From Streptomyces sp. R302 (lineage in GTDB: Bacteria > Actinomycetota > Actinomycetes > Streptomycetales > Streptomycetaceae): a stretch of DNA of 64,000 nucleotides. Each line of letters opens with the position of its first letter. The first letter of the stretch is position 1. Below, one piece after another: positions 8,498-17,291 of this stretch. Made by a program: the position numbers and the translations under genes. Where the stretch lies: NCBI RefSeq assembly GCF_012927245.1, contig NZ_JABBGE010000001.1:434001-498000 (forward strand), given 5' to 3'. A model generated the notes under the pieces. It did not search any database, was not told where the DNA came from, and was given only the letters and a program-made list of their open reading frames with translations.

Positions 8498-9526
8498 GTG
8501 AGTGACTCACTGCTGCCCTATGCGGTGGGTGCCGCCAACCGAGCCCGCCGAGTCGCCGTCCGCATGCGCCGCAGGGTCGAGCGTCTGCAGACGGCCCCCG
8601 CCTTCGCGAGCGGCATCAGGCCCCGCCCCGCCCTGAAGGCCGTGCACTTCTCCGTCCTCGGCGGACGCACGCTGAACGTGGCCCTCGTCGCCCCTCCGGC
8701 CGTCGACGTCACCGCCGCCCACCTGGAGTTCGTGCGCGCCGGACGCCACCTCAGGCTCGACCTCGACGTGGAGTCGCAGGGCGACGGAACCCGCCTCCTC
8801 ACCGCCACCACCGCCCTGCGGTACACGGACCGGGGAGACCTCCCCGACACCCCCGGCGAGCACGGCCCCGGCCGCGCCGGCATGGCCCTCTTCGGCGGCC
8901 TCTGGCGCATCGGCGTGGTGCTCACCGGCGCCGACGGGCGGGAGGTGCGCGCCGGTGTCGGCGCCGTGGCGCTTCCCACCGCGGACGGACCGACGGCCCC
9001 CGTCTCGCCCTCGCCGGACAGCGGCGCCCACTTCCGGATCATGCGTTCCGTCGACGGCTTCGCCGTTCTCAAGGTGCGCGCCCCCGTGCACCAGGCGGAG
9101 CTCGACCGGTTCGACCTCCGCTGGGACCGCATAGTGGTCCACGGCCGGCTCATCGCCCGCCAGGGCCCGAGCTCCGGCTACACCGCCCAGGCCGTCCGGC
9201 GCGGCGGCGGTACGGTGGTGCAGGCCCCCCTGGAGTGGCAGGGTGACTCGTTCACCTTCGACGTGCCGCTGGCCGAGATGGTGGCGGGCGGGCGGTCGTA
9301 CCGCTGGGACATGCAGCTCGCGCACGGGCGTACCGGCCTCAAGATCGGCCGCAGGCTCACGGACGTGAGGCGGCGCCATCAGGTGATCCGCACCACGTTC
9401 AGGATCATCGCCCTGGAAGACGGCACGCTCCTCCGAGCGCATGCCTACATCACGTCGGCCGGAGCGCTCGCCGTTTCCTGCGTCGCGTTCGAAGGCGCCC
9501 CCCACGGCGCAGAGGAAGTCGCATGA
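8498..9526 (+). CDS. Unknown beta-rich protein coupled to glycosyltransferase-Stealth gene
   Basis: I do not recognise a defined family. The 342-aa protein has a basic N-terminus (RARRVAVRMRRRVERL) and no signal peptide or membrane span. Two beta-strand-rich halves follow: about 45-160 (VHFSVLGGRTLNVALV, LWRIGVVLTGADG) and 180-320 (YRWDMQLAHGRTGLKIGR). Such repeated strands suggest a beta-sandwich fold like those seen next to teichoic-acid or capsule transferases, but that is inference. The GTG at 8498 is preceded by GGAAG. Its stop overlaps the start of the next gene as ATGA (9523-9526), so the two products are probably made in a fixed ratio and may act together. Confidence 0.7.
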   Translation: MSDSLLPYAVGAANRARRVAVRMRRRVERLQTAPAFASGIRPRPALKAVHFSVLGGRTLNVALVAPPAVDVTAAHLEFVRAGRHLRLDLDVESQGDGTRLLTATTALRYTDRGDLPDTPGEHGPGRAGMALFGGLWRIGVVLTGADGREVRAGVGAVALPTADGPTAPVSPSPDSGAHFRIMRSVDGFAVLKVRAPVHQAELDRFDLRWDRIVVHGRLIARQGPSSGYTAQAVRRGGGTVVQAPLEWQGDSFTFDVPLAEMVAGGRSYRWDMQLAHGRTGLKIGRRLTDVRRRHQVIRTTFRIIALEDGTLLRAHAYITSAGALAVSCVAFEGAPHGAEEVA

Positions 9527-12342
9527 AGATCACCATCCTGCTCACCTGGGGCGATGCGATGGGCGGCACCGAGATGGCTGCCTACACCCAGGCCGCCCAG
9601 CTGATGCCGCGCCACGAGGTCGAGATCCTCAGCGTCTTCAAGACCGCCGAGGAGCCCTTCCTTCCGGAGGCGAAGACCCTGCCCGTCCGTTACCTCGTGG
9701 ACCGTACGGGCCGCACCCCGCGCCCGGTCCGCGAGACCTCCCTCACCCCGGAGGAGTGCGCGGCCCTCGCCAAGCTGCCCAGCGAGCTCATCGAGGCCTC
9801 CTGGGAGCCCACGTTCGACCGGCTCTCCGACATCGAGATGACGGCCGCCCTCTCGGGCCTGGACACCGACATCCTCGTGACGACCACGCCGGCCCTGATG
9901 GCCGCGGCCGTGAAGCTCGTCCCCTCCTCGGTGGCCACCGTCCACCAGGAGCACCGCGTCTCCCAGCTGCGCGGCGCCACCGGCGAACCGCTCCTGACGC
10001 ACGCCCCGCGGCTCGACGCCCTCGTCTCGCTCACCGAGCTGACCACCGACTGGTTCGCCGAGTCCCTGGGCGCCTCCGCGCCCCGCCTCGCCACCATCCC
10101 GAACGCGATGCCCGACGGCTACCGGCCGCGCTCCGACCTCGGCGGCAAGACCATCGTCGTCGCCGGCCGCATGGTGCCGGAGAAGCAGCTCGACCACGCG
10201 GTGCAGGCCTTCGCCGAGCTCTCCGACGAGTTCCCGGACTGGCGGCTGCGCCTCTTCGGCGACGGCCCCCAGCTGGTCAACCTGCGCCGACTCGTCGAGA
10301 GCCTCGGCATGCACGACCGGATCGAGCTCGTCGGCCGCAGCCAGCAGATGGCCGAGGAGTGGGCGAAGGCCGCGATCTGCCTGATGCCCTCCCGCGTCGA
10401 GTCCTTCGGCCTCGTCATGCTGGAGGCCTTCACCGCCGGCGTCCCGGTCGTCGCGTACGACGCCCTGACCGGCCCGTCGCAGATCGTCCGCCACGAGGTG
10501 GACGGCCTGCTCGTCCCCGCCGACGACGTCGCCTCGCTGGGCGCGGCGCTGGCCCGGCTCATGGGCGACGACGAGCTGCGCGCCACCTACGGCGCCGCCG
10601 CCCGTGCGGGAGCACGCGAGCGCTTCGCGCCCGAGGTCATCACCGCCCAGTGGGACGAGCTCTTCGCCGCGCTCCGCGCCGAGCCGGAGCCGGTCCGCGC
10701 CGCCGCCCGCGCCGACCGGACGGCCCGCCGCGTCGCCGCCGGCGGGAGCAAGAGCTTCGCCGTCTCCGCGCCGATCAGCAAGCTCGCCCCCTCCGCCGAC
10801 GAGCAGAAGGCGCGGGAGGTCATCCTCCAGGCCCAGGACCGCAAGAACCTGGTGCGCTCCGCCGGTCGTCTCGCCGAGGTACGGGACGACATCCCGGCCT
10901 GGCGCATAGGGGAGATCAACCTGGAGATCAGCGCCGAGGCCCTCGAACGCCACGACGTCCCCTACGTCCTGCTGCACGACCCGGCGACCGTCAGCCACCG
11001 CCTCGCCGTCAAGGACACCGACCGCGAGCGGGCGCTGCGCGCCCTCGGCACCGAGCTGCACGGCAAGCCCGTGTACGCCGAGCTCGTCGCGCCGAAGAGG
11101 GCCGCGCCCGGCGCGCGTCTCGCCGAGACGCTGACGGCCGCCCCCGAGGTCGCGGCCGTACGGGTCTTCAAGCCGGTCGTCAGCGACAGCCGCATCCTCC
11201 GGTACGGACCGGTCTACGGCTGCAGCGTCGAGTTCTGGCCCCAGGAGGACGTGGAGCCGCACTGGTTCACCGCGCCCCGCGGCACCACCCTGGTCGGCCC
11301 GCGCCTGCCCTCGCTCGACGGCACCGCCCGGATCTCCGTCGGCGGTCGCGCGTACCCGACCCTGGAGGTCCTGACCAAGCGCCTGATGTGGGACGTCGAC
11401 TTCCCGATCGACGCCGTCTACACCTGGGTCGACGACACCGACCCGGCCTGGCGCGAGAAGCGCGACGCGGCCCGCCAGGCCGCCGGACTCGCCACCGACG
11501 ACGCCCAGTCCGGTGACGTCCGCTTCCGCAACCGCGACGAGCTCCGCTACTCGCTCCGCTCGCTCGCCACGCACGCCCCCTGGATCCGCAAGGTCTTCCT
11601 GGTGACGGACGACCAGGTGCCGGAGTGGCTGAACACCGAGCACCCGGACATCCAGGTGGTCAGCCACCGGGAGCTCTTCGCCGACCCGTCCTGGCTGCCG
11701 ACCTTCAACTCGCACGCGATCGAGTCCCAGCTGCACCGCATCGAGGGGCTCTCGGAGCACTTCCTCTACGTCAACGACGACGTGTTCTTCGCACGTCCGC
11801 TGGCCCCGAGCAAGTTCTTCCAGTCGAACGGCAATTCGCTCTTCTTCCGGTCGCCGACCGCCGTGCCGCCGGGCGAGGTCACCGAGGAGACCGAGGGCTA
11901 CTTCGTCGCCGCGAAGAACAACCAGGCGCTCCTGGAGGAGGAGTTCGGCCGGGTCGCCACGCACGGCTTCCTCCACACGCCGCACCCGCTGCGCCGCAGC
12001 GTCCTGGAGGCGATCGCCGAGCGCTGGCCCGAGCAGACCTCCCTCACGGCGGCCACGCCGTTCCGCGGCCGGACCGACCTGTCGATCACCTCGTCGCTCC
12101 ACCACCACTTCGCCTATCTGACGGCCAAGGGCGCGCCGGGCAGCATCTCCGCCGCGTACGTCAACATCGGCGACTACAAGCACCACGTGGCGCTCAGCCG
12201 GCTGCTCGCCGCGCGCCACCGGGACGTCATCTGCATCGGCGAGTCGGCCGAGGCGGAGGTCCCGCTGGACGAGCGGGACCGCGTGCTGCGGGCGTTCCTG
12301 GAGGCGTACTTCCCGGTCCGCTCCCCGTACGAGCGCGACTGA
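9523..12342 (+). CDS. GT4 glycosyltransferase fused to Stealth phosphotransferase
   Basis: A 939-aa two-enzyme fusion. Residues 1 to about 385 are a GT-B, family 4 type glycosyltransferase: N-terminal ILLTWGDAMGGTE, donor-site ESFGLVMLEAFTAGVPVVAY and DGLLVP. A linker domain (about 445-610) contains YGCSVEFW. From residue 626 comes a Stealth protein, the family of capsule hexose-1-phosphate transferases related to human GlcNAc-1-phosphotransferase. CR1 is DFPIDAVYTWVDDTD, CR2 is RDELRYSLRSL through LYVNDDVFF, CR3 lies in HTPHPLRRSVLE, and the C-terminal CR4-like part is VNIGDYKHHVAL. The likely product is a phosphodiester-linked surface polysaccharide. The gene is coupled to 8498 by an ATGA overlap, and the convergent neighbour is a second Stealth protein. 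Confidence 0.88.
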   Translation: MKITILLTWGDAMGGTEMAAYTQAAQLMPRHEVEILSVFKTAEEPFLPEAKTLPVRYLVDRTGRTPRPVRETSLTPEECAALAKLPSELIEASWEPTFDRLSDIEMTAALSGLDTDILVTTTPALMAAAVKLVPSSVATVHQEHRVSQLRGATGEPLLTHAPRLDALVSLTELTTDWFAESLGASAPRLATIPNAMPDGYRPRSDLGGKTIVVAGRMVPEKQLDHAVQAFAELSDEFPDWRLRLFGDGPQLVNLRRLVESLGMHDRIELVGRSQQMAEEWAKAAICLMPSRVESFGLVMLEAFTAGVPVVAYDALTGPSQIVRHEVDGLLVPADDVASLGAALARLMGDDELRATYGAAARAGARERFAPEVITAQWDELFAALRAEPEPVRAAARADRTARRVAAGGSKSFAVSAPISKLAPSADEQKAREVILQAQDRKNLVRSAGRLAEVRDDIPAWRIGEINLEISAEALERHDVPYVLLHDPATVSHRLAVKDTDRERALRALGTELHGKPVYAELVAPKRAAPGARLAETLTAAPEVAAVRVFKPVVSDSRILRYGPVYGCSVEFWPQEDVEPHWFTAPRGTTLVGPRLPSLDGTARISVGGRAYPTLEVLTKRLMWDVDFPIDAVYTWVDDTDPAWREKRDAARQAAGLATDDAQSGDVRFRNRDELRYSLRSLATHAPWIRKVFLVTDDQVPEWLNTEHPDIQVVSHRELFADPSWLPTFNSHAIESQLHRIEGLSEHFLYVNDDVFFARPLAPSKFFQSNGNSLFFRSPTAVPPGEVTEETEGYFVAAKNNQALLEEEFGRVATHGFLHTPHPLRRSVLEAIAERWPEQTSLTAATPFRGRTDLSITSSLHHHFAYLTAKGAPGSISAAYVNIGDYKHHVALSRLLAARHRDVICIGESAEAEVPLDERDRVLRAFLEAYFPVRSPYERD

Positions 12343-12380
12343 CGCCCACGGGCCCACGGCCTACGGGCCTACGGGCCTAT

Positions 12381-12424
12381 GAGAGAGGGGCGCCCGGACC
12401 TCAGGGTCCGGGCGCCCCTCTCTC
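12381..12424. terminator. Perfect 20-bp bidirectional hairpin terminator
   Basis: Positions 12381-12400 pair without mismatch with 12405-12424 around a 4-nt loop, centred between the convergent Stealth genes. Just before it lie short tandem copies of CTACGGGC. Confidence 0.85.
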
Positions 12425-12433
12425 GTGTGCGCG

Positions 12434-14167
12434 CTACTTCTCGTACGGGCTCGGGACCGGGAAGTACGCCTCCAGGAAGGGGGTGATCAGGTCCTTCTGC
12501 TCGCCCACCTCCTGCTCCGTGGACACCGTGTCGTTGACGCAGAAGACCGTCTTGTCCCGGTTGGCGAGGAGGCGGCCGAGCCGGGTCTCCGTCCACGGGT
12601 GGGTCAGGTCCAGATAGGAGTACGGCAGCTGGGAGGGGACCGCGCGGCCGGTGTGGAAGGCGTAGTAGTGGTGCAGCGAGGACGAGATGGAGATGTCGTC
12701 GATGCTACGGAACCTGCTCGCCTCCGTGTGGCGGTACTCGGCGGCGAACTCCGTCTCGATCTCGGTCAGCACGGTCCGGCTCAGCGGATGCGGCATGTGC
12801 TTCATCTTCTGGACGAGCACCGCGCCGTACCGCTCCTGGATCAGGCGGCGGTTGTTCTTGCCGGCGGCGGCCACCGGCGGGTCGTCGACGGTCCGCTCGC
12901 CGAGCGGCACCAGCGCGGGCGAGGGGAAGAACTTGGTGATGCCGTTGGCGTGGAAGAAGTCGCCGGGCGTCACCTCGTTCCCGAGCATCACGTCGTCGTT
13001 GAAGTAGAGGAAGTGCTCCGAGAGCCCCTCGATGTGGTGCAGCTGCGACTCGATCGCGTGCGAGTTGAAGGTCGGCAGCAGGTCGGGGGAGCGGAAGACG
13101 TCCTTGTGGGACACGACCTGGATGCCCGGCCGGTCGGTGTCCAGCCACTCCGGGACCTGGTCGGCGGTCACCAGGTAGATGTTCCGCACCCAGGGGGCGT
13201 ACATGTGGAGCGAGCGCAGCGAGTAGCGGAGCTCGTCGCGGCTCAGGTAGCGGGCGGCGTTCGCCGCCTCCGCGTGGTAGCCCTCGCCGGAGAACTCGGC
13301 GCGCTGCCGCAGCCAGGCCGGGTCGGAGCCGTCCACCCAGGTGTAGACGACGTCGATCGGGAAGGTGACCTCTTCGGTCGGGACGACGGCCGTCTCCGCG
13401 CGGGCGGGGACGAGCGGGGCGCCCTCGGTCGCCCGGGGCGCGAGGCTGGTGAAGTACGGCTCCGGGACCGGGACGATCTCCCCGGCCGGCGGCAGCGCCG
13501 TGGCGATCCGCCCGGCGCGGGGCGCGGTCAGCTCGCCCTCCTCCAGCGTCCAGAACTCGACGTCGCAGCCGTAGGTGTCGCCGAGCGTCAGCTGGTGGGT
13601 CGGGTCCGTGTGGTACCAGGTGAGGCGCAGGACGGGGGAGTTGCGCAGCCGCTGCCAGGTCGACGGCTCGAAGCCGGGCTCGGAGGCGCGGGTGACGGGG
13701 CCGTTGGCGCTGAGCGGCGTCACGTAGCCGGGCAGGGCCTTGCAGGCCTCCGCCAGGGCGGCGAGGACGGCGGTGCGGTCCTCCGCGCGGACGGCCACGG
13801 CGGCGGCGGTGTCCGACTGGCCGCGGACGGCGAAGTGTTCGACGCCGGCGCCGGCGAGCGCCGCGAGGACGGTCTCCAGATTGGCCCGGCGGGCCCGGAG
13901 CGGGGTGATGCCCTCGGCGACGAGCGCCACCTTCGGCTCCTTGCCCACCGTGATCACGGCACGGTCGGCGCCGGCGGTGTAGGCCCCGTAACGCTTGGCG
14001 AGACGGCCGCCGCGGCGCCGCTCGGCGGCCGCGGTGCCGCTGGCGATGCGCATCTTCACCCGGCGGCGCATGTCGGCGTCGACCTGCGAAACGATGGCCC
14101 GCCTCACACGTTCCGGTACGGCTCGGCGGTAGACCCCAAGCAGCCTGGGTGCCTCGGGATTTCGCAC
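12434..14167 (-). CDS. Stealth family sugar-phosphate transferase
   Basis: 577-aa Stealth protein, predicted to transfer a sugar-1-phosphate to a growing surface glycan. The start is GTG at 14167 with GGAG 8 nt upstream. The N-terminal 265 residues resemble the linker of the neighbouring fusion protein, including YGCDVEFW against YGCSVEFW. CR1 is IDVVYTWVDGSDPAW (from about 268). CR2 is SRDELRYSLRSLHMYAPW through FLYFNDDVML with FNSHAIESQL. CR3 is MPHPLSRTVL. The last part, YLDLTHPWTETRLGRLL, takes the CR4 position. It lacks a GT4 domain. Having two Stealth proteins suggests two distinct phosphodiester linkages or donor sugars in the same polymer; that is inference. Confidence 0.88.
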   Translation of the reverse strand: MRNPEAPRLLGVYRRAVPERVRRAIVSQVDADMRRRVKMRIASGTAAAERRRGGRLAKRYGAYTAGADRAVITVGKEPKVALVAEGITPLRARRANLETVLAALAGAGVEHFAVRGQSDTAAAVAVRAEDRTAVLAALAEACKALPGYVTPLSANGPVTRASEPGFEPSTWQRLRNSPVLRLTWYHTDPTHQLTLGDTYGCDVEFWTLEEGELTAPRAGRIATALPPAGEIVPVPEPYFTSLAPRATEGAPLVPARAETAVVPTEEVTFPIDVVYTWVDGSDPAWLRQRAEFSGEGYHAEAANAARYLSRDELRYSLRSLHMYAPWVRNIYLVTADQVPEWLDTDRPGIQVVSHKDVFRSPDLLPTFNSHAIESQLHHIEGLSEHFLYFNDDVMLGNEVTPGDFFHANGITKFFPSPALVPLGERTVDDPPVAAAGKNNRRLIQERYGAVLVQKMKHMPHPLSRTVLTEIETEFAAEYRHTEASRFRSIDDISISSSLHHYYAFHTGRAVPSQLPYSYLDLTHPWTETRLGRLLANRDKTVFCVNDTVSTEQEVGEQKDLITPFLEAYFPVPSPYEK

Positions 14168-14421
14168 TGCGGTCGACTCCTTGAACGGGACCGGACGGAA
14201 GAATGGACTCGTCCAGTATGACGCGTGACCCGACGCCCCTTCGGAGCGGTGGGACCCGGCCGCCCGGCCCAGTCGGTACGGTGGGGTGCCGGTGCGTGGG
14301 CACCACGCGGCGGACGGCGGCGGAGCGCGGCGGACGACGGCGTACGGTGGCGGAGCGCGCGTACGGCGGCGGGACGTCGCGGACAGTGACGGACAGTGGC
14401 GGACGAGGGGTGTGGTCGAGC
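14168..14421. other. Divergent intergenic region, GC-rich short repeats
   Basis: 254 bp between the Stealth gene and galE. It contains imperfect GC-rich repeats built around GTACGGTGGCGGAGCGCG and GGACAGTG-type units (about 14310-14405). No clean promoter hexamers are visible; promoters for both flanking genes must lie here. Confidence 0.4.
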
Positions 14422-15408
14422 ATGACCTTTCTGATCACCGGCGGTGCCGGGTACATCGGCGCGCATGTGGTTCGGGCGCTGACGGCGGCGGGCGAGCGGG
14501 TCGTGGTCCTGGACGACCTCTCCACGGGGTACGCACACCGGCTTCCCGAGGGCGTGCCGCTGGTGGTCGGCTCCGTCCTCGACCGCGAGCTGCTCGACCG
14601 GACGCTCGCCGAGCACGGCATCACCGGCGTCGTCCACCTCGCCGGGAAGAAGCAGGTCGGCGAGTCCGTCGAGCTGCCGCTGCACTACTACCGCGAGAAC
14701 GTCGTCGGGCTCACCGTCATCCTGGAGGCGGTCGCCGCCGCGGGCGTGCGCAGCTTCCTCTTCTCCTCCTCCGCCTCCGTGTACGGCATGCCGGACGTCG
14801 ACCTCGTCACCGAGGAGACCCCCTGCCTGCCGCTCAGCCCGTACGGCGAGACCAAGCTCGCCGGCGAGTGGCTGGTCCGCGCCACCGGCAAGGCGCACGG
14901 CATCGCCACCGCCTGCCTGCGGTACTTCAACGTGGCCGGCGCGGCCGCCCCCGAGCTCGCCGACACCGGGGTCTTCAACCTGGTGCCGATGGTCTTCGAG
15001 CGGCTCGACGCCGACGAGGCGCCCCGGATCTTCGGCGACGACTACGCCACCCCGGACGGCACCTGCGTCCGCGACTACATCCACGTCGAGGACCTCGCGG
15101 ACGCCCACCTCGTCGCCGCCCGCAAGCTCGCCGAGTGGGCCGGGGCCGGCGAGCCGCGCGACCTCACCGTCAACATCGGCCGCGGCGAGGGCGTCTCCGT
15201 CACCGAGATGGTCGAGCTGATCAACGAGATCACCGGGCACGCCACCGAGCCCGTCGTCACGCCGCGCCGCCCCGGCGACCCGGCCCGCGTCGTCGCCTCC
15301 GCCGACCGCATCGCCGCCGAGCTGGGCTGGAAGGCGCGGCACGACGTCCGCGACATGATCGACTCCGCCTGGGCCGGCTGGACCGCCCGCCGCGGCGCCG
15401 CCGTCTAG
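14422..15408 (+). CDS. galE: UDP-glucose 4-epimerase
   Basis: NAD-dependent extended SDR sugar-nucleotide epimerase, 328 aa, interconverting UDP-glucose/UDP-galactose or the N-acetyl forms. The ATG at 14422 gives the family start MTFLITGGAGYIGAHV with the nucleotide-binding GxxGxxG. The upstream in-frame extension is low-complexity and lacks family residues. The active-site parts are the SSSASVYG stretch and YGETK (the YxxxK pair). CLRYFNVAGA and VRDYIHVEDLADAH are typical of GalE. Its position after the Stealth genes suggests it supplies UDP-sugar precursors to that locus. Its stop codon lies inside a 16-bp tandem repeat array. Confidence 0.93.
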   Translation: MTFLITGGAGYIGAHVVRALTAAGERVVVLDDLSTGYAHRLPEGVPLVVGSVLDRELLDRTLAEHGITGVVHLAGKKQVGESVELPLHYYRENVVGLTVILEAVAAAGVRSFLFSSSASVYGMPDVDLVTEETPCLPLSPYGETKLAGEWLVRATGKAHGIATACLRYFNVAGAAAPELADTGVFNLVPMVFERLDADEAPRIFGDDYATPDGTCVRDYIHVEDLADAHLVAARKLAEWAGAGEPRDLTVNIGRGEGVSVTEMVELINEITGHATEPVVTPRRPGDPARVVASADRIAAELGWKARHDVRDMIDSAWAGWTARRGAAV

Positions 15409-15484
15409 GACCTGCCCGACCTTGGACCTGCACGACCTAGGATCTGCCTGACCTAGGACCTGCACGACCTAGGAACTGCACGAC
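15405..15484. repeat. Five tandem 16-bp repeats over the galE stop codon
   Basis: Five contiguous 16-bp units (15405-15420, 15421-15436, 15437-15452, 15453-15468, 15469-15484) with consensus CTAGGACCTGCACGAC and one to three substitutions each. The first unit supplies the galE TAG stop. Junctions create CCTAGG palindromes, notable because CTAG is rare in Streptomyces DNA. Confidence 0.9.
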
Positions 15485-15491
15485 CTCGTGG

Positions 15492-15517
15492 ACGGCCCCC
15501 TCGTGCGAGGGGGCCGT
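15492..15517 (+). terminator. galE terminator
   Basis: ACGGCCCCCTCG (15492-15503) pairs perfectly with CGAGGGGGCCGT (15506-15517), directly after the tandem repeats. Confidence 0.75.
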
Positions 15518-15579
15518 TCGTCGTGCGGGCGTCGCCCGCCGGGCATGCCCCGTTCATCTCACGGCGATCTGATGGGCCC

Positions 15580-16017
15580 ATGCGAGACCAGCTCGGCCAG
15601 ATCATCCGCTTCGGCGTGGTGGGCGGGATCAACACCGGCACCTTCTTCGGCTGCTACCTGCTGCTCCACCCCTGGATGCCGTACTTCGCCGCGTACACCC
15701 TCGCCTTCCTGCTCAGCATGGTGGGCTCCTTCTTCCTCAACACGTACTTCACCTACCGCACCCGTCCCACCTGGAAGAAGTTCGCCCTCTTCCCCCTCAC
15801 CAACGTCACCAACTACGTGGTGCAGAGCGCCGGCCTGTACGCGCTCGTCGCCTGGGCCGGAATGGACGACCGGATCGCGCCACTCGTGGCCGCCGTCGTC
15901 GCCATCCCCTTCACGTACGTGATCTCCCGCCGGATTCTTGTCAGCCGGGGCCCCGCACTGCAGAGCGCTGGTCCGGAGGGCGAAACGGAGGAGCGGCAGG
16001 CGTCCCGGCTCGCGTAG
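15580..16017 (+). CDS. GtrA family membrane protein
   Basis: Small polytopic membrane protein, 145 aa, of the GtrA family, members of which flip polyprenyl-phosphate-linked sugars across the membrane. It has the family start IIRFGVVGGINTGTF, four predicted spans (about 7-27, 33-52, 72-92 and 99-117), the central NTYFTYR motif and a basic tail ending a span at YVISRRILVSR. I chose ATG 15580 because it places the first span near the N-terminus; upstream residues in frame are not family-like, but no strong ribosome binding site decides this. It follows galE, fitting export of lipid-linked sugars for a surface glycan. Confidence 0.85.
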   Translation: MRDQLGQIIRFGVVGGINTGTFFGCYLLLHPWMPYFAAYTLAFLLSMVGSFFLNTYFTYRTRPTWKKFALFPLTNVTNYVVQSAGLYALVAWAGMDDRIAPLVAAVVAIPFTYVISRRILVSRGPALQSAGPEGETEERQASRLA

Positions 16018-16079
16018 ATTGCCCCTCGCGACCGTGCCGGGAGCGCACGGCGCCAGAACAGCGAGTGAGGACGGCGCAG

Positions 16080-17291
16080 GTGGCGACGGATATGGCGGCG
16101 GTGCAGCAGGACATGAACCTGAACCGACAGGACGTGACCCCGCAGTCCCCGAGCCCGCGGCCCACCTCGACGGTCACCCGTCCCTTCGTCACCGAGGCGC
16201 GCCGGATCGTCGTCAAGGTCGGCTCCTCCTCCCTCACCACCGCCGCGGGCGGCCTCGACGCCGACCGGGTCGACGCCCTCGTCGACGTCCTCGCCAAGGT
16301 CCGCAGCGGCGGCGAGAAGGAGATCGTCCTGGTCTCCTCCGGTGCCATCGCCGCGGGTCTCGCCCCGCTCGGCCTCACCCGCCGGCCCAAGGACCTGGCG
16401 CGCCAGCAGGCCGCCGCCAGCGTCGGCCAGGGCCTCCTCGTCGCCCGGTACACCGCCTCCTTCGCCCGCTACGGCGTCCGCGTCGGCCAGGTGCTGCTCA
16501 CCACCGACGACACCAGCCGCCGCGCCCACTACCGCAACGCCTACCGCACCCTCGACCAGCTCCTCGCCATGGGCGCGCTGCCGGTCGTCAACGAGAACGA
16601 CACCGTCGCCACCGACGAGATCCGCTTCGGCGACAACGACCGGCTCGCCGCCCTCGTCGCCCACCTCGTCCGCGCCGACCTCCTCGTCCTCCTCTCGGAC
16701 GTCGACGGCCTCTACGACGGCGACCCGGCCAGGCCCGGCACCTCCCGGATCGCCGAGGTGGCGGGCCCGCAGGACATCGCCCACGTCGAGATCGGCTCCG
16801 CGGGCAAGGCGGGCGTCGGCACCGGCGGCATGGTCACCAAGGTGGAGGCCGCCCGGATCGCCGCCGCCGCCGGCATCCCCGTCGTCCTCACCTCCGCCAG
16901 CCGCGCCGCCGACGCCCTCGCCGGCCGCGACACCGGCACCTGCTTCCGGCGCACCGGCCGCCGCTCCGCCGACCGCCTCCTCTGGCTCGCCCACGCCTCC
17001 ACCCCGCAGGGCTCCCTCGGGCTCGACGACGGCGCCGTCCGGGCCGTCGTCGAGGGCAAGAAGTCGCTGCTCGCCGCCGGCATCGCCACCGTCGAGGGCG
17101 ACTTCGTCGCCGGGGACCCGGTCGAGCTCCGCGACGCCGCCGGCCACCCCGTCGCCCGCGGCCTCGTCAACTTCGACGCCAAGGAGCTCCCCCGGATGCT
17201 GGGCCGTTCCACGCACGAACTCGCCAGGGAACTCGGCCCCGAGTACGAGCGCGAGGTCGTCCACCGCGACGACCTCGTCGTCCTGGGCTGA
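16080..17291 (+). CDS. proB: Glutamate 5-kinase
   Basis: First enzyme of proline biosynthesis: ATP-dependent phosphorylation of glutamate to glutamyl 5-phosphate. The amino-acid kinase domain starts at RRIVVKVGSSSLT and includes VSSGAIAAG, the substrate loop PVVNENDTVATDEIRFGDND, and DVDGLYDGDP. A C-terminal PUA domain (AGIATVEGDFVAGDPVELRD, VNFDAKELPRMLG) completes the full-length form. The start is uncertain: GTG 16065, GTG 16080 and ATG 16092 are all in frame, and I prefer 16080 because GAGG lies about 9 nt upstream. proA lies about 1 kb downstream, separated by an unknown gene. Confidence 0.93.
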   Translation: MATDMAAVQQDMNLNRQDVTPQSPSPRPTSTVTRPFVTEARRIVVKVGSSSLTTAAGGLDADRVDALVDVLAKVRSGGEKEIVLVSSGAIAAGLAPLGLTRRPKDLARQQAAASVGQGLLVARYTASFARYGVRVGQVLLTTDDTSRRAHYRNAYRTLDQLLAMGALPVVNENDTVATDEIRFGDNDRLAALVAHLVRADLLVLLSDVDGLYDGDPARPGTSRIAEVAGPQDIAHVEIGSAGKAGVGTGGMVTKVEAARIAAAAGIPVVLTSASRAADALAGRDTGTCFRRTGRRSADRLLWLAHASTPQGSLGLDDGAVRAVVEGKKSLLAAGIATVEGDFVAGDPVELRDAAGHPVARGLVNFDAKELPRMLGRSTHELARELGPEYEREVVHRDDLVVLG

